From positions 620,001 through 684,000 of the forward strand of contig NZ_JADFCO010000066.1 in the NCBI RefSeq assembly GCF_015356755.1: a stretch of DNA of 64,000 bases, in the 5' to 3' direction. The notes under the pieces were generated by a model. It was given only the letters and a program-made list of their open reading frames with translations. It was not told the origin of the DNA and searched no databases. The position numbers were made by a program, and so were the translations under genes. The stretch is from Nonlabens antarcticus (lineage in GTDB: Bacteria; Bacteroidota; Bacteroidia; Flavobacteriales; Flavobacteriaceae). Below, piece after piece: positions 1 to 8,407 of this stretch. Position 1 is the first letter of the stretch. Each line of letters opens with the position of its first letter.

Positions 1-1389
1 CCTGAATTTAGTCCAGAAGACATCAGGTATTCCGTTGTACGTTATGTGGCAAGTACTACTAGAAATGCGGTTGGGCCTAGCGTAAGCGACCCCAGATCTG
101 GAGAAATTATTGAGAGTGATATTATCTGGTATCACAACCATTTGAGATCCTATAGAAACCGTTATTTATTAGAAACTGGTGCTGCAAATCCTAGTGCTAG
201 AACACTAGATACAAAACCAGAAGAAATAGGAGAAATGATGCGTCAGGTAATTGCTCATGAGATAGGTCACGCACTAGGTTTTCCACACAACATGGCTGCT
301 AGTTACGCTTATGAAGTAGAAAATTATAGAGATGGTGATTTTACACAAGAAAATGGTATTGCTGCAAGTCTCATGGATTATGCACGCTACAATTATATAG
401 CACAACCTGGAGATGAGAATATTCGCTTTGTTCGTCAAATGGGTCCTTATGATCATTATGCGACCAACTGGGGATACCGTGTGATTCCTAACGCAGCAAC
501 ACCTGAAGATGAAGTCTCAACTTTAAACAAATGGATTCTTGAAAAAGCAGACGATCCTCGTTTCAAATATGGGCGTCAGAGCAGCAGTTTTGATCCGCAG
601 TCACAGACGGAAGCTATAGGAAATGATCCAGTACGAGCTAGCTCTTACGGAATTAAAAATTTAAAGTATGTTGCTAATAACCTAACAAAATGGACTTCTG
701 ATAAGACTAATGATTACGATGATTTAGAAGAGTTATATGGTGAAATGTTGGGAGTTTACAGTCGTTATGTAGGTCACGTAATTAGTAATGTGGGCGGTGT
801 TAAAGAAGATCTTAAGAAGCCAGAGCAATCAGGTGTTGTCTATTCTAACATTGACAAAGACACTCAGAAAGAATCAGTAGAATGGCTTAACAAGAATGTC
901 TTTGATACTCCAAAATGGTTGATCGATAAAAATATCTTACAGAACATTGACTATGCAGGATATTTTGAAACGATGCGTTCTACTCAAGAACGTCATTTGA
1001 ATAATGTTCTAAGTTTTGATCGCATCGGTAGATTGTTGAATGCCGAAACAGTGAGCACTGATTACTATAGCGCCATAGATTTATTCAGTGATGTGCAAAA
1101 AGGGTTATTCAATGGTAAAGCCAGTACGCTTGATATTTACGAACGTGATTTACAACGCGCATACGTGGATCGTTTGAGTTACTTAATGACCGGAGAATTG
1201 CAACGTGGTCGTGGAGGCGATTATTATGATGTAAGTCAAAGCGATGTGCGATCAATAGTTCGCGGGCAGCTTAAATCACTTCAAAGCCAACTGCGCAGCT
1301 CCATGCGAGGTTCTAGGGATACCGTAACACGTTTTCATTACGATGATCTATTAGCTAGAATCGACATGATTCTGAATCCAGAGAAATAA
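1..1389 (+). CDS. Zinc-dependent metalloprotease (DUF5117/DUF4953 type), 5' truncated
   Basis: The reading frame is open from base 1, so the true start lies outside the window and 462 residues of the C-terminal part are visible. The zincin motif HEIGHALGFPH is at bases 256-288 (His86, His90 and His96 of the visible fragment), followed by a Met-turn-like SLMDY about 40 residues later. The segment before it (SDPRSGEII) matches SDPRTGEII-like sequence in the paralogue at 10473-12878, which is about 800 residues long, so roughly the N-terminal 350 residues are missing here. By family this is a secreted or periplasmic endopeptidase; its substrate is unknown. It is followed by a strong terminator and faces a convergent amidohydrolase gene across about 600 empty bases. 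Confidence 0.9.
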   Translation, partial: PEFSPEDIRYSVVRYVASTTRNAVGPSVSDPRSGEIIESDIIWYHNHLRSYRNRYLLETGAANPSARTLDTKPEEIGEMMRQVIAHEIGHALGFPHNMAASYAYEVENYRDGDFTQENGIAASLMDYARYNYIAQPGDENIRFVRQMGPYDHYATNWGYRVIPNAATPEDEVSTLNKWILEKADDPRFKYGRQSSSFDPQSQTEAIGNDPVRASSYGIKNLKYVANNLTKWTSDKTNDYDDLEELYGEMLGVYSRYVGHVISNVGGVKEDLKKPEQSGVVYSNIDKDTQKESVEWLNKNVFDTPKWLIDKNILQNIDYAGYFETMRSTQERHLNNVLSFDRIGRLLNAETVSTDYYSAIDLFSDVQKGLFNGKASTLDIYERDLQRAYVDRLSYLMTGELQRGRGGDYYDVSQSDVRSIVRGQLKSLQSQLRSSMRGSRDTVTRFHYDDLLARIDMILNPEK

Positions 1390-1412
1390 TATAAATTACT
1401 GAGTTTAATTTG

Positions 1413-1441
1413 AAAGCAGGCCGCTAGGCCTGCTTTTTTTG
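1413..1441 (+). terminator. Rho-independent terminator of the metalloprotease gene
   Basis: A perfect 10-bp stem (AAAGCAGGCC / GGCCTGCTTT) with a GCTA loop is followed by a run of eight T, 24 bases after the stop codon. Confidence 0.92.
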
Positions 1442-2033
1442 TTCAATTAGAATTGGTTTCACAGAATGAATAGAATATGAATAGTAAACTCTCGATAGTA
1501 AGAGCAGTATCTAGGTTCTTTGAGATAACGTAAAGTCAAGTAGATCAATGCAGATTATTATTATATAATTCGTTTTACGTAAAGTTCATCTTTGTTAGTT
1601 TTAGAATCGAGTGCAGTAAATTTTTAAAACAAAACCCACTTTCGAAACCTTAGAGATACAACCTTAGATTGACATTAGGACAAATTTTTACATAAGTAAA
1701 TACAAAACTTTACCGCTTTCAGTTGAATAATAATACCAGTAAAAAATCAAGCCAGAATTATCAATAAACTTTGAGTCTATTCTCCGTTTTAATACTGATG
1801 TATCATTGTGATTAAAGTATTTGAGCAGCAAAGCTCTTACCGTAGAGTCTATTCGTATAGGGTAAAATTGGAGTAAAGAATTTAAGGATCAACATAATAT
1901 TCTCGCGCTCTTGATGTATTTATTAATGGGAACGGAATCATTTTGAAGTAATGAGAGTAACGATAATGTATTTTGCTAATCGTTACATCATAACTAGCAT
2001 CTTCAAATCTACCCAAATAGACATATGAGGTTA
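1442..2033. other. AT-rich intergenic region, no feature seen
   Basis: About 590 bases between two convergent terminators. Short frames only, no recognisable protein, RNA gene or copy of the dispersed palindrome. Confidence 0.6.
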
Positions 2034-2070
2034 CCCATAAAAAAAGCCGATTCTAATTAGAATCGGCTTT
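2034..2070 (-). terminator. Terminator of the amidohydrolase-like operon
   Basis: A perfect dyad with 14-base arms (AAAGCCGATTCTAA and its complement) at 2043-2070. On the minus strand it is followed by a T run (the A run at about 2038-2045), as expected for a terminator of the gene ending at 2100. Confidence 0.88.
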
Positions 2071-2099
2071 GTGGCAAAATGTGAAAATTGTTATAGCGC

Positions 2100-3404
2100 T
2101 TAGTCCTGACGCTCGTACTTATCCATGTAACGCTCGTAAAGATCTTTCTGACGTGTGCCTAACGAGATGTCACGTCCATCAATAAAAGCACGACTCAGCT
2201 TATTAGTTCGCATATCTAGCGCGTTGCCCTCAGAGATGAAAAGAGTGGCGCTTTTACCTTTTTCTAAGGAACCGTAATCTTTATCGATCCCCAAAATTTT
2301 AGCAGGATTTAAAGTAATCATCATTAATGCTTTTTCCACATCTATATCAAAACCAGAAACGGTTCCAGCATAGAAAGGCAAGTTACGTACTTGATGACGT
2401 TCCATGCTGCCGCTATTTTCTAGAGCTACCATCACGCCAGCATCAGCTAGAAGCTTTGGAAACTTGTAGGGCATGTCGTAATCCTCATCCTCTCTCGATG
2501 GTAGATCATGAACTCGTCCAGCAAGTACTGGAACTCCAGCAGCTGCAATGGTTGTAGCAATGGTTTCGCCACCTTGAGCTCCTACTAGAACCAGGTTTTT
2601 AGTAAGGTTGTTCGCTTTCGCGAAAGCGAGCACATCAAGAATTGCTTTTTCTCCAGAAACATGGACGTACATTTTAGAAGTTCCATTCAAAACGGTTTTC
2701 AAAGATTCCATCTTCAAATCTTTCTTCTCTGGATTGTCATTTGATTTATAAGCCTTGCCATGGTTCAAAAACACTTGTAATTCTTCAACTTCCTTATCAT
2801 AATCATCACTGGGCGCAATAGGGCCGAGGTCCGGCCAAGTACCAGAACGGCTGAAGCTGCGCGGCCAGTTCACGTGGATTCCATCATCCATGCGTACCGC
2901 TGCATCTTCCCAATTCCAAGCATCCATCTGTACCACGCTGGATTGACCAGAAATACGACCACCACGAGGAGTGATTTGTGCAAGTAAAACACCATTAGGT
3001 CGCATAGTTTCTACCACGCGACTTTCTGCATTGTAAGCAATAATGCTGCGTATATGCGGATTAAATGTTCCAATCTCGTCCTCATCATCACTGGCACCCA
3101 CAGCATCGATTTCTACCAAACCTAAGGTGGTATTTGCTGCGATAAACCCAGGATAGATGTGCTTTCCACTAGCATCAATAACCTCCCCTGTAGGAGCTTT
3201 TAATTTAATAATAGTTGCATCTGCAATAAGTGTGATTTTCCCACCATCTATTTCTATCACAGAATTTTCTATGACTTCACCGTTGCCTAAATGAGCTGTT
3301 CCATTCATTATTCTAATGGGTTGAGACTCTTCAGCAGCTGGCATTTGCTGCCCAAAAGCCGTAAGGCCTAGAAACAGACTTGCTAAATATATTATGTTTT
3401 TCAT
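2100..3404 (-). CDS. Secreted amidohydrolase-like protein with degenerate metal site
   Basis: Imidazolonepropionase-like amidohydrolase fold of 434 residues. The start at 3404 gives a clean signal peptide (MKNIIYLASLFLGLTAFGQ, cut before Gln). The frame is open 40 residues further upstream, but that stretch is a low-complexity repeat. The urease-type N-terminal strand domain (DASGKHIYPGF) is present, but where active members read HxH after PG[FLI] it reads IAANT, so two metal ligands are missing. The C-terminal NPAKILG and GSLEKGKSATL motifs are typical of the family. It lies 113 bases after the 992-residue amidohydrolase, on the same strand, probably as one operon. It may be a catalytically inactive partner or bind substrate differently. 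A copy of the dispersed palindrome encodes AFAKA in it. Confidence 0.85.
   Translation of the reverse strand: MKNIIYLASLFLGLTAFGQQMPAAEESQPIRIMNGTAHLGNGEVIENSVIEIDGGKITLIADATIIKLKAPTGEVIDASGKHIYPGFIAANTTLGLVEIDAVGASDDEDEIGTFNPHIRSIIAYNAESRVVETMRPNGVLLAQITPRGGRISGQSSVVQMDAWNWEDAAVRMDDGIHVNWPRSFSRSGTWPDLGPIAPSDDYDKEVEELQVFLNHGKAYKSNDNPEKKDLKMESLKTVLNGTSKMYVHVSGEKAILDVLAFAKANNLTKNLVLVGAQGGETIATTIAAAGVPVLAGRVHDLPSREDEDYDMPYKFPKLLADAGVMVALENSGSMERHQVRNLPFYAGTVSGFDIDVEKALMMITLNPAKILGIDKDYGSLEKGKSATLFISEGNALDMRTNKLSRAFIDGRDISLGTRQKDLYERYMDKYERQD
2613..2628. repeat. Dispersed palindrome, coding copy (AFAKA)
   Basis: CGCTTTCGCGAAAGCG, intact. On the minus strand it encodes AFAKA within the amidohydrolase-like gene. 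Confidence 0.9.
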
Positions 3405-3458
3405 ATTATTTGATATCTTAATTTTTGTTCTCAAAATGCGCTCTCGCTTACTTATTCT

Positions 3459-3512
3459 AAAGTCAAAATTTGAGATTTGCTTTTTGAGATTTGAGATTTG
3501 AAATTGTTTTTT
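3459..3512. repeat. Low-complexity AATCTCAA-type tandem repeat
   Basis: Four irregular units of TTTGAGAT or TTTGAAAT lie between the two amidohydrolase genes. Read on the minus strand they would encode FQISNLKKQISNF, which explains the apparent N-terminal extension of the downstream gene. The tract is probably noncoding. Confidence 0.65.
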
Positions 3513-3517
3513 GGTCA

Positions 3518-6496
3518 TTACCATTCTATGGTGTCACAATCATAAAGCGTCTTTGTATCCTGCTTTGGCGATTGAGTTTTCAAACCTTTATTTTTTGCCA
3601 TGATCATCTCGTTTGAAAGTTGTTGGCGTTCTTTTTTAACTTCAGCTCTCATGCGGGCATCTTTTTCTATATCAAAGAAAACAGCACCTTCAATCATTGT
3701 GATTTGTGGCTTGGCCGTTATGTCTAAAGGATTTGCGTTCCATAAAACAAGATCCGCATCTTTTCCTTCTTTGATACTTCCCACGCGATTGTCAATGTGC
3801 AAAAGTTTTGCTGGATTAAGAGTTACAAACTTCCAGGCTTCTTCCTCACTTAAATTACCATATTTAACCGCTTTGGCCGCTTCTTGATTTAAACGTCTGG
3901 ACATTTCTGCATCATCACTATTAAAAGCAGTTACAACGCCTTGAGAATGCATAATAGCACCGTTATAAGGAATAGCATCTAACACTTCATATTTATAAGC
4001 CCACCAGTCAGAGAAGGTAGAACCTCCAGCACCGTGCTCCGCCATTTTATCAGCTACTTTGTAACCTTCTAAAATATGGGTAAACGTATTCAGGACAAAT
4101 CCGTAACGTTCTGCTACTTCCATCATCATGTTGATCTCGCTCTGTACATAAGAATGACAGGTTACGTAACGCTCGCCTTTCAATATCTCAGAAATCGTTT
4201 CCATTTCCTCATCATATCGGAAATCTTTTGTTCCTCTGGACTTGTCGTATTCCTGACCTCTTGTGAAATAATCCTCAAAAACTTGTTCCACGCCCATTCG
4301 CGTTTGTGGGAAACGAACACCGTTCTGGTATCTGGACTGCTTTACGTTTTCACCTAGAGCAAACTTGATAAATTTAGGAGAGTCACTGTAAATCATTTCA
4401 TCTGGTTTATAGCCCCATTTCAATTTGATGATGGCACTGCGTCCACCTATTGGATTTGCAGAACCATGCAATAATTGGGAAGTCGTAACTCCACCGGCTA
4501 GATCTCGATAAATGTTAATATCTTCATGATCAACCACATCTTCTATAGTTACCTCTGCAGTAGAATTGTGTCCAGCCTCATTTACACCACCATCAATAGC
4601 AATGTGGGAATGCTCGTCAATAATTCCAGTGGTTAGGTGCATGCCACTGGCATCAATTACTCTGGCGCCGCCAGCACTCAAGCCTTTGCCTACTTTTAAT
4701 ATTTTACCATTTTTCACTAAGACATCAGTATTTTCAACGATTCCCGCAGCTTCATTTGTCCATACTGTTGCATTTTTATACAGAACGTTTTCTGCTTTTG
4801 GTTTTTGAGCAGACCCAAAAGCTACATTAGGATAGGTCATGCTTCCCATTTCTGGAGTTGCCGTGATCTCATCATCCTCTTCTTTATCGTCGCCGTCTTT
4901 CTTGTCCTCGTCTTTTTTAACTTCTGCATCTGTTTTTGTAGCCGTAAAGTTGCGTTCTGATCCGTTAGCCATATAAACCTTTCCGGTAATAGCAGTGTTT
5001 TCTGGGGTTAACATCATGGTCCATCTCGTGTACCCTTTATCAGCTGGATCTTTTTGAGAAGTGGTAATCGTTAACCAGTCGCCATTGCGGTCGATCTTGC
5101 TACCTAATTTTGTACTGTCTTGTTTTACGGTCACCTTTTTTGCATCGCCTGATATGTCAAACGTGTATTTATCTCCATCAAGTTGTGTTACATAAGTACC
5201 GTCAGCATTAATTACACTGCGATCCTTAATCATATGTTTAGATCCTTGAACCCAGTTTTCATAGATGTCCGTATCCTTTTCAAATAACTCACCAGAAGTC
5301 ACAATGAAATTAGCCACTTTACCTTTTTCCAAAGTACCTAACATAGATTCTGCGCCCAGCATTTTTGCTGGAATGGTAGTTAGTGCTGCAAGTGCTTGTT
5401 CTTTAGTCAGTCCATATTCCATGGCACGTTTCAACTTCGCAGCAAGTTCGCTAGGAGATTTCAAACCATGGGTTGTGATGGCATAGGTAATTCCAGCCTT
5501 GCTTAATAACATAGGGTTTGCTGGCGCTTGCTTCCAGTCACGCATGGAGCTTAAGTTTACATACCATTCCTGATAGGGGTTTGTAACATCATAAGCATCT
5601 TCAAAATCTAGAGGTAAAATAAGTTGAGCGTTGGTAGCTTTAATATCATCCATCATTTCATAAGCATCAGCGCCACCTATAATGACGAATTGTTTCCCAA
5701 CTCGATCACCCATTTTATCAGCACGCAGTACATTTTTCTTATCACCAGCCTCAAAGAACTGGGTGAGGCTTTTATTAGCATTTAATGCTTCTAAGGATCT
5801 ATCTTTCGTTTTTGAATATCCCTTTGAATACCAGTCTGCATCAAAGTGAGACTGACGCAATAGCGCTAACATTCCCATAAGAGAAGTAGGGTAGGACTGG
5901 TTAGTCTGATCACTGCGATCAAAAGAGAAATATGCTCCGCTTTTATTTTTAAGTATTCTACCAGAGTCGTCACCATTATTATTAAGTGCCACTAACATTC
6001 CAGTCCCGCGAGCAATCCCATCATGTAAGTGGGTTTGTACGGCACCATAACCAGCAGCCATCATTTTCTCAGCGGTCTTGCTGTCATAAGAATAGAAATC
6101 GATCGCATTTTGTTCTGAACGTATGTGGTCGTTCCAGTAAAAACCTTTTCTGCCTTCATCATATTGCTGACCGCCTCGGGACGTGTTTTTAGGTTTTTCC
6201 ATACCAAAATCGCCATAAGCTTCTACAAAGGAAGGATAGATAAAAGTACCGCTAGCATCATCTATCACAGCATCCTTCGGGATTTTGATATTAGTTCCTA
6301 TGTCAACAATTTTTCCATCCCTCATTAGAATAGAAGCGTTTTTCATCATTTTTCCCGGTGCGGTGATAATAGTTGCGTTTGTAATTGCTCTAGAAGCTTT
6401 ACTGACGGCAGATATATCGTCATTATTGGGGAAATACTCTTGGGCTTGCGACGTAATAGCTGTCGCCGCCAAGAGCGAAAAAAGTAATTTTTTCAT
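3518..6496 (-). CDS. Secreted double-domain amidohydrolase, 992 residues
   Basis: Signal peptide MKKLLFSLLAATAITSQAQ. Two amidohydrolase units lie in tandem. The N-terminal unit (about residues 30-430) has the strand domain and the NFIVTSG ending, but reads IYPSFVEAYGDFG where the HxH metal ligands should be. After an acidic, lysine-rich linker (about 525-545) the C-terminal unit (about 575-970) reads GIIDEHSHIAI with ligands His629 and His631, further candidate ligand His residues in CHSYVQSE and FTHILEG, and a candidate Asp in FNSDDAE. So one half is predicted active and one inactive. Substrate unknown; members are annotated as imidazolonepropionase or prolidase-like. Probably co-transcribed with the smaller degenerate paralogue downstream. 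Confidence 0.88.
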   Translation of the reverse strand: MKKLLFSLLAATAITSQAQEYFPNNDDISAVSKASRAITNATIITAPGKMMKNASILMRDGKIVDIGTNIKIPKDAVIDDASGTFIYPSFVEAYGDFGMEKPKNTSRGGQQYDEGRKGFYWNDHIRSEQNAIDFYSYDSKTAEKMMAAGYGAVQTHLHDGIARGTGMLVALNNNGDDSGRILKNKSGAYFSFDRSDQTNQSYPTSLMGMLALLRQSHFDADWYSKGYSKTKDRSLEALNANKSLTQFFEAGDKKNVLRADKMGDRVGKQFVIIGGADAYEMMDDIKATNAQLILPLDFEDAYDVTNPYQEWYVNLSSMRDWKQAPANPMLLSKAGITYAITTHGLKSPSELAAKLKRAMEYGLTKEQALAALTTIPAKMLGAESMLGTLEKGKVANFIVTSGELFEKDTDIYENWVQGSKHMIKDRSVINADGTYVTQLDGDKYTFDISGDAKKVTVKQDSTKLGSKIDRNGDWLTITTSQKDPADKGYTRWTMMLTPENTAITGKVYMANGSERNFTATKTDAEVKKDEDKKDGDDKEEDDEITATPEMGSMTYPNVAFGSAQKPKAENVLYKNATVWTNEAAGIVENTDVLVKNGKILKVGKGLSAGGARVIDASGMHLTTGIIDEHSHIAIDGGVNEAGHNSTAEVTIEDVVDHEDINIYRDLAGGVTTSQLLHGSANPIGGRSAIIKLKWGYKPDEMIYSDSPKFIKFALGENVKQSRYQNGVRFPQTRMGVEQVFEDYFTRGQEYDKSRGTKDFRYDEEMETISEILKGERYVTCHSYVQSEINMMMEVAERYGFVLNTFTHILEGYKVADKMAEHGAGGSTFSDWWAYKYEVLDAIPYNGAIMHSQGVVTAFNSDDAEMSRRLNQEAAKAVKYGNLSEEEAWKFVTLNPAKLLHIDNRVGSIKEGKDADLVLWNANPLDITAKPQITMIEGAVFFDIEKDARMRAEVKKERQQLSNEMIMAKNKGLKTQSPKQDTKTLYDCDTIEW

Positions 6497-6594
6497 ATAT
6501 AGGTTCGTTTAAGTTCTAAATATATGAAATAGGCTTTTATTTTAGGGGCTTTATAGGAACTTAGATAGGCTTTAATACCTATTAATGTAGTGAA

Positions 6595-6605
6595 TTGGGC
6601 GTTAC
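6595..6605 (+). repeat. Partial copy of the 5' end of the structured element
   Basis: TTGGGCGTTAC here is repeated exactly at 6671-6681, 76 bases later, where the full structured element begins. Confidence 0.5.
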
Positions 6606-6672
6606 TTCAAACTTTCGCAGTTGCTCTAGCTAAGATGAATTATTACAGAAACTACATTTCTATAATTAATTT

Positions 6673-6775
6673 GGGCGTTACCACAAGGGTCGGGCTTTAC
6701 GCTACAATCTTTTAAATGATAAGCGCACTTCATTTGCTCATAATTTAAAAGGATTTCCACTACAATCCCTAACGC
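6673..6775. repeat. Structured intergenic element bounded by GCGTTA and TAACGC
   Basis: A 103-base segment starts GGGCGTTAC and ends CCCTAACGC, so its ends are complementary. Inside, AATCTTTTAAATGATAAGC pairs with GCTCATAATTTAAAAGGATT around a CTTCAT loop, and CTACAATC occurs twice (about 6702 and 6760). I recall similar sequences recurring between flavobacterial genes, but cannot verify that here. The rest of the 6497-6915 gap holds nothing else recognisable. Confidence 0.55.
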
Positions 6776-6915
6776 AAAAATTAAAAGCGATTAACAATGA
6801 GAGATATTTGACAATAGAAAACGAAAAGAAATTTAGATAGATATTATTAGCTATAACTCTCAAGAAAATTAAGTTTCCAACTTCCAAATTCCTTTTTTAA
6901 TGCAGAGTTCTACTT

Positions 6916-7977
6916 TTATTTATAATGATTCACCAGCAACGCAACGACATAAGAATAGGTGCGCATACCATCTGGCTGATTATTTGCCTTGAGATAAGAA
7001 TTATAAGTAGTTTGGGAAATCTTTTCAATCACGTTATCTTCATAAGGCGCCCAGAAATCCCTAAGTTCTTGATAATTAAGAATAATCCCATAATTCATAT
7101 CTGAACGTATCAAGGCTAATTGATCGGGCTGTTTTTCGAAGAGGTCATTGAGGCAGTAACCCAAAGCAAAAATCGTTGCGCTATACTGGAAATAAGGATC
7201 CTCGTGATTCATCCCGGCGAGGACGGCAATAAAATTGGCCTCATTCTCCTTTGCAAAACCCAACTGATGTGACATTTCATGCAAGATCAATACCGGCGTT
7301 TTGTAATTGTTGATATACGCATTAGTTTGTGCCTCACCCGTCAAGGGATTTAAATAACCACTATATCCCATATAGGTTAATGGTAATGTGAGCAGCGATT
7401 TTTTCACACTTGAAGGTCCATAATCTAAAGATGGGTAAACAGCTCCCAGGTTTTTAAATCCAGTGGGTGCTAACTCAAACAGTTCAGATTGTGGTCTGGT
7501 AAAAAGAACTTTTAAAGAATCATTTTGCTGCAATTGGGAATGAAGTTCGTTAGCTGTAAACACTAACTGGCGAGTAACTTGAAGTAGATCTTCATCAGTA
7601 TAAGTAGATTCTAAGTTCAAAATTTCATTAAGCGGCTCTCTGTAATAATTAAAGCCCCAGGCAAATTGAAAAAATGCGAGAATGATGTTGAGCGCAATGA
7701 ATAGATGCGTGTACCGCTTTCGCGAAAGCGTAATAACTTCCTTAAAATGAACAATTAACCAGCGCAGTGCTAGAAGGATGAGGGTTATATAAAGCAAATC
7801 CCCAAAGGAAAATGGAATCCAGCCTAGGCCCATGCGCATCGCACGCCCTATATATGGGTAAATACCAGTGCTGTACCAGCGTTCTACAAATTCTGGATAA
7901 TCGCGCAATAAACTATAACTAAATACTTGAAGCAACAGCAAACCAACTGTCAGTAGGAGCGGAGTCCATTTTTTCAT
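6916..7977 (-). CDS. DUF3810 family membrane metalloprotein
   Basis: A 353-residue protein with three N-terminal hydrophobic segments (about residues 6-24, 58-75 and 92-108), then a large domain containing HEMSHQLG (His233, Glu234, His237) and a downstream E-N-E at 244-246 that could supply the third ligand. That is a zincin-like metallopeptidase signature, and the motif is the hallmark of DUF3810, found almost only in Bacteroidota. No substrate is known. It starts 23 bases after the small gene at 8001-8288, so the two are probably co-transcribed. It contains a copy of the dispersed palindrome read in a different frame (TLSRKR instead of AFAKA). Confidence 0.88.
   Translation of the reverse strand: MKKWTPLLLTVGLLLLQVFSYSLLRDYPEFVERWYSTGIYPYIGRAMRMGLGWIPFSFGDLLYITLILLALRWLIVHFKEVITLSRKRYTHLFIALNIILAFFQFAWGFNYYREPLNEILNLESTYTDEDLLQVTRQLVFTANELHSQLQQNDSLKVLFTRPQSELFELAPTGFKNLGAVYPSLDYGPSSVKKSLLTLPLTYMGYSGYLNPLTGEAQTNAYINNYKTPVLILHEMSHQLGFAKENEANFIAVLAGMNHEDPYFQYSATIFALGYCLNDLFEKQPDQLALIRSDMNYGIILNYQELRDFWAPYEDNVIEKISQTTYNSYLKANNQPDGMRTYSYVVALLVNHYK
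7715..7730. repeat. Dispersed palindrome, coding copy (TLSRKR frame)
   Basis: Intact CGCTTTCGCGAAAGCG inside the DUF3810 gene. It is read in another frame from the other coding copies, so the DNA sequence rather than the peptide is what is shared. Confidence 0.9.
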
Positions 7978-8000
7978 ATAGAGTAGAAAATGTTTTTCAA

Positions 8001-8288
8001 TTAATTTTTGATTTCAACAGGAATGGGACCGCCGTGACTTAAAAAACCTCCGCCTATTTCTTCAATATTGACATCCAGTTCATCCATGGTGCTTATGCGT
8101 GAAATATTAACGTCTAGGGTTTCTGTATTTGAAAGCCTTACTGTTATGGATCCATCTTCATTAACAGGAACGAACGCGGTGTTCACGGAACGTTCTGCAG
8201 CGGGAAAAAGAGTAGATACACTTATTACGGATAGATTTAATGCAATAACAGCTAAAATACTTTTGGTAAACAAATCATTTTTGAACAT
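8001..8288 (-). CDS. Small exported or membrane-anchored protein, unknown function
   Basis: A 95-residue protein with one N-terminal hydrophobic segment (about residues 10-28) and a short polar tail rich in Asp, Asn and Ile. No catalytic motif or recognised domain. It sits immediately upstream of the DUF3810 gene on the same strand and is divergent from the GlmU-like gene, with about 120 bases between their starts. Such short proteins with one membrane segment are common in flavobacteria. The frame is convincing because of its operon position and plausible signal anchor; the function is unknown. Confidence 0.6.
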   Translation of the reverse strand: MFKNDLFTKSILAVIALNLSVISVSTLFPAAERSVNTAFVPVNEDGSITVRLSNTETLDVNISRISTMDELDVNIEEIGGGFLSHGGPIPVEIKN

Positions 8289-8407
8289 GGCGCTTATTTA
8301 TTTGAAAGGTAAGTAATAGTAAATCGTTTTATTAATCATTCATAATTGGTTCCAAGCTCAATCTAATTTTAAACCATTTTCCCGACCTTTGATTCAAAAT
8401 CTGATAT

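Noticed and set aside
3405-3524. N-terminal extension of the 434-residue amidohydrolase-like protein
   Set aside because: Encoded by a low-complexity repeat; the internal ATG gives a clean signal peptide.
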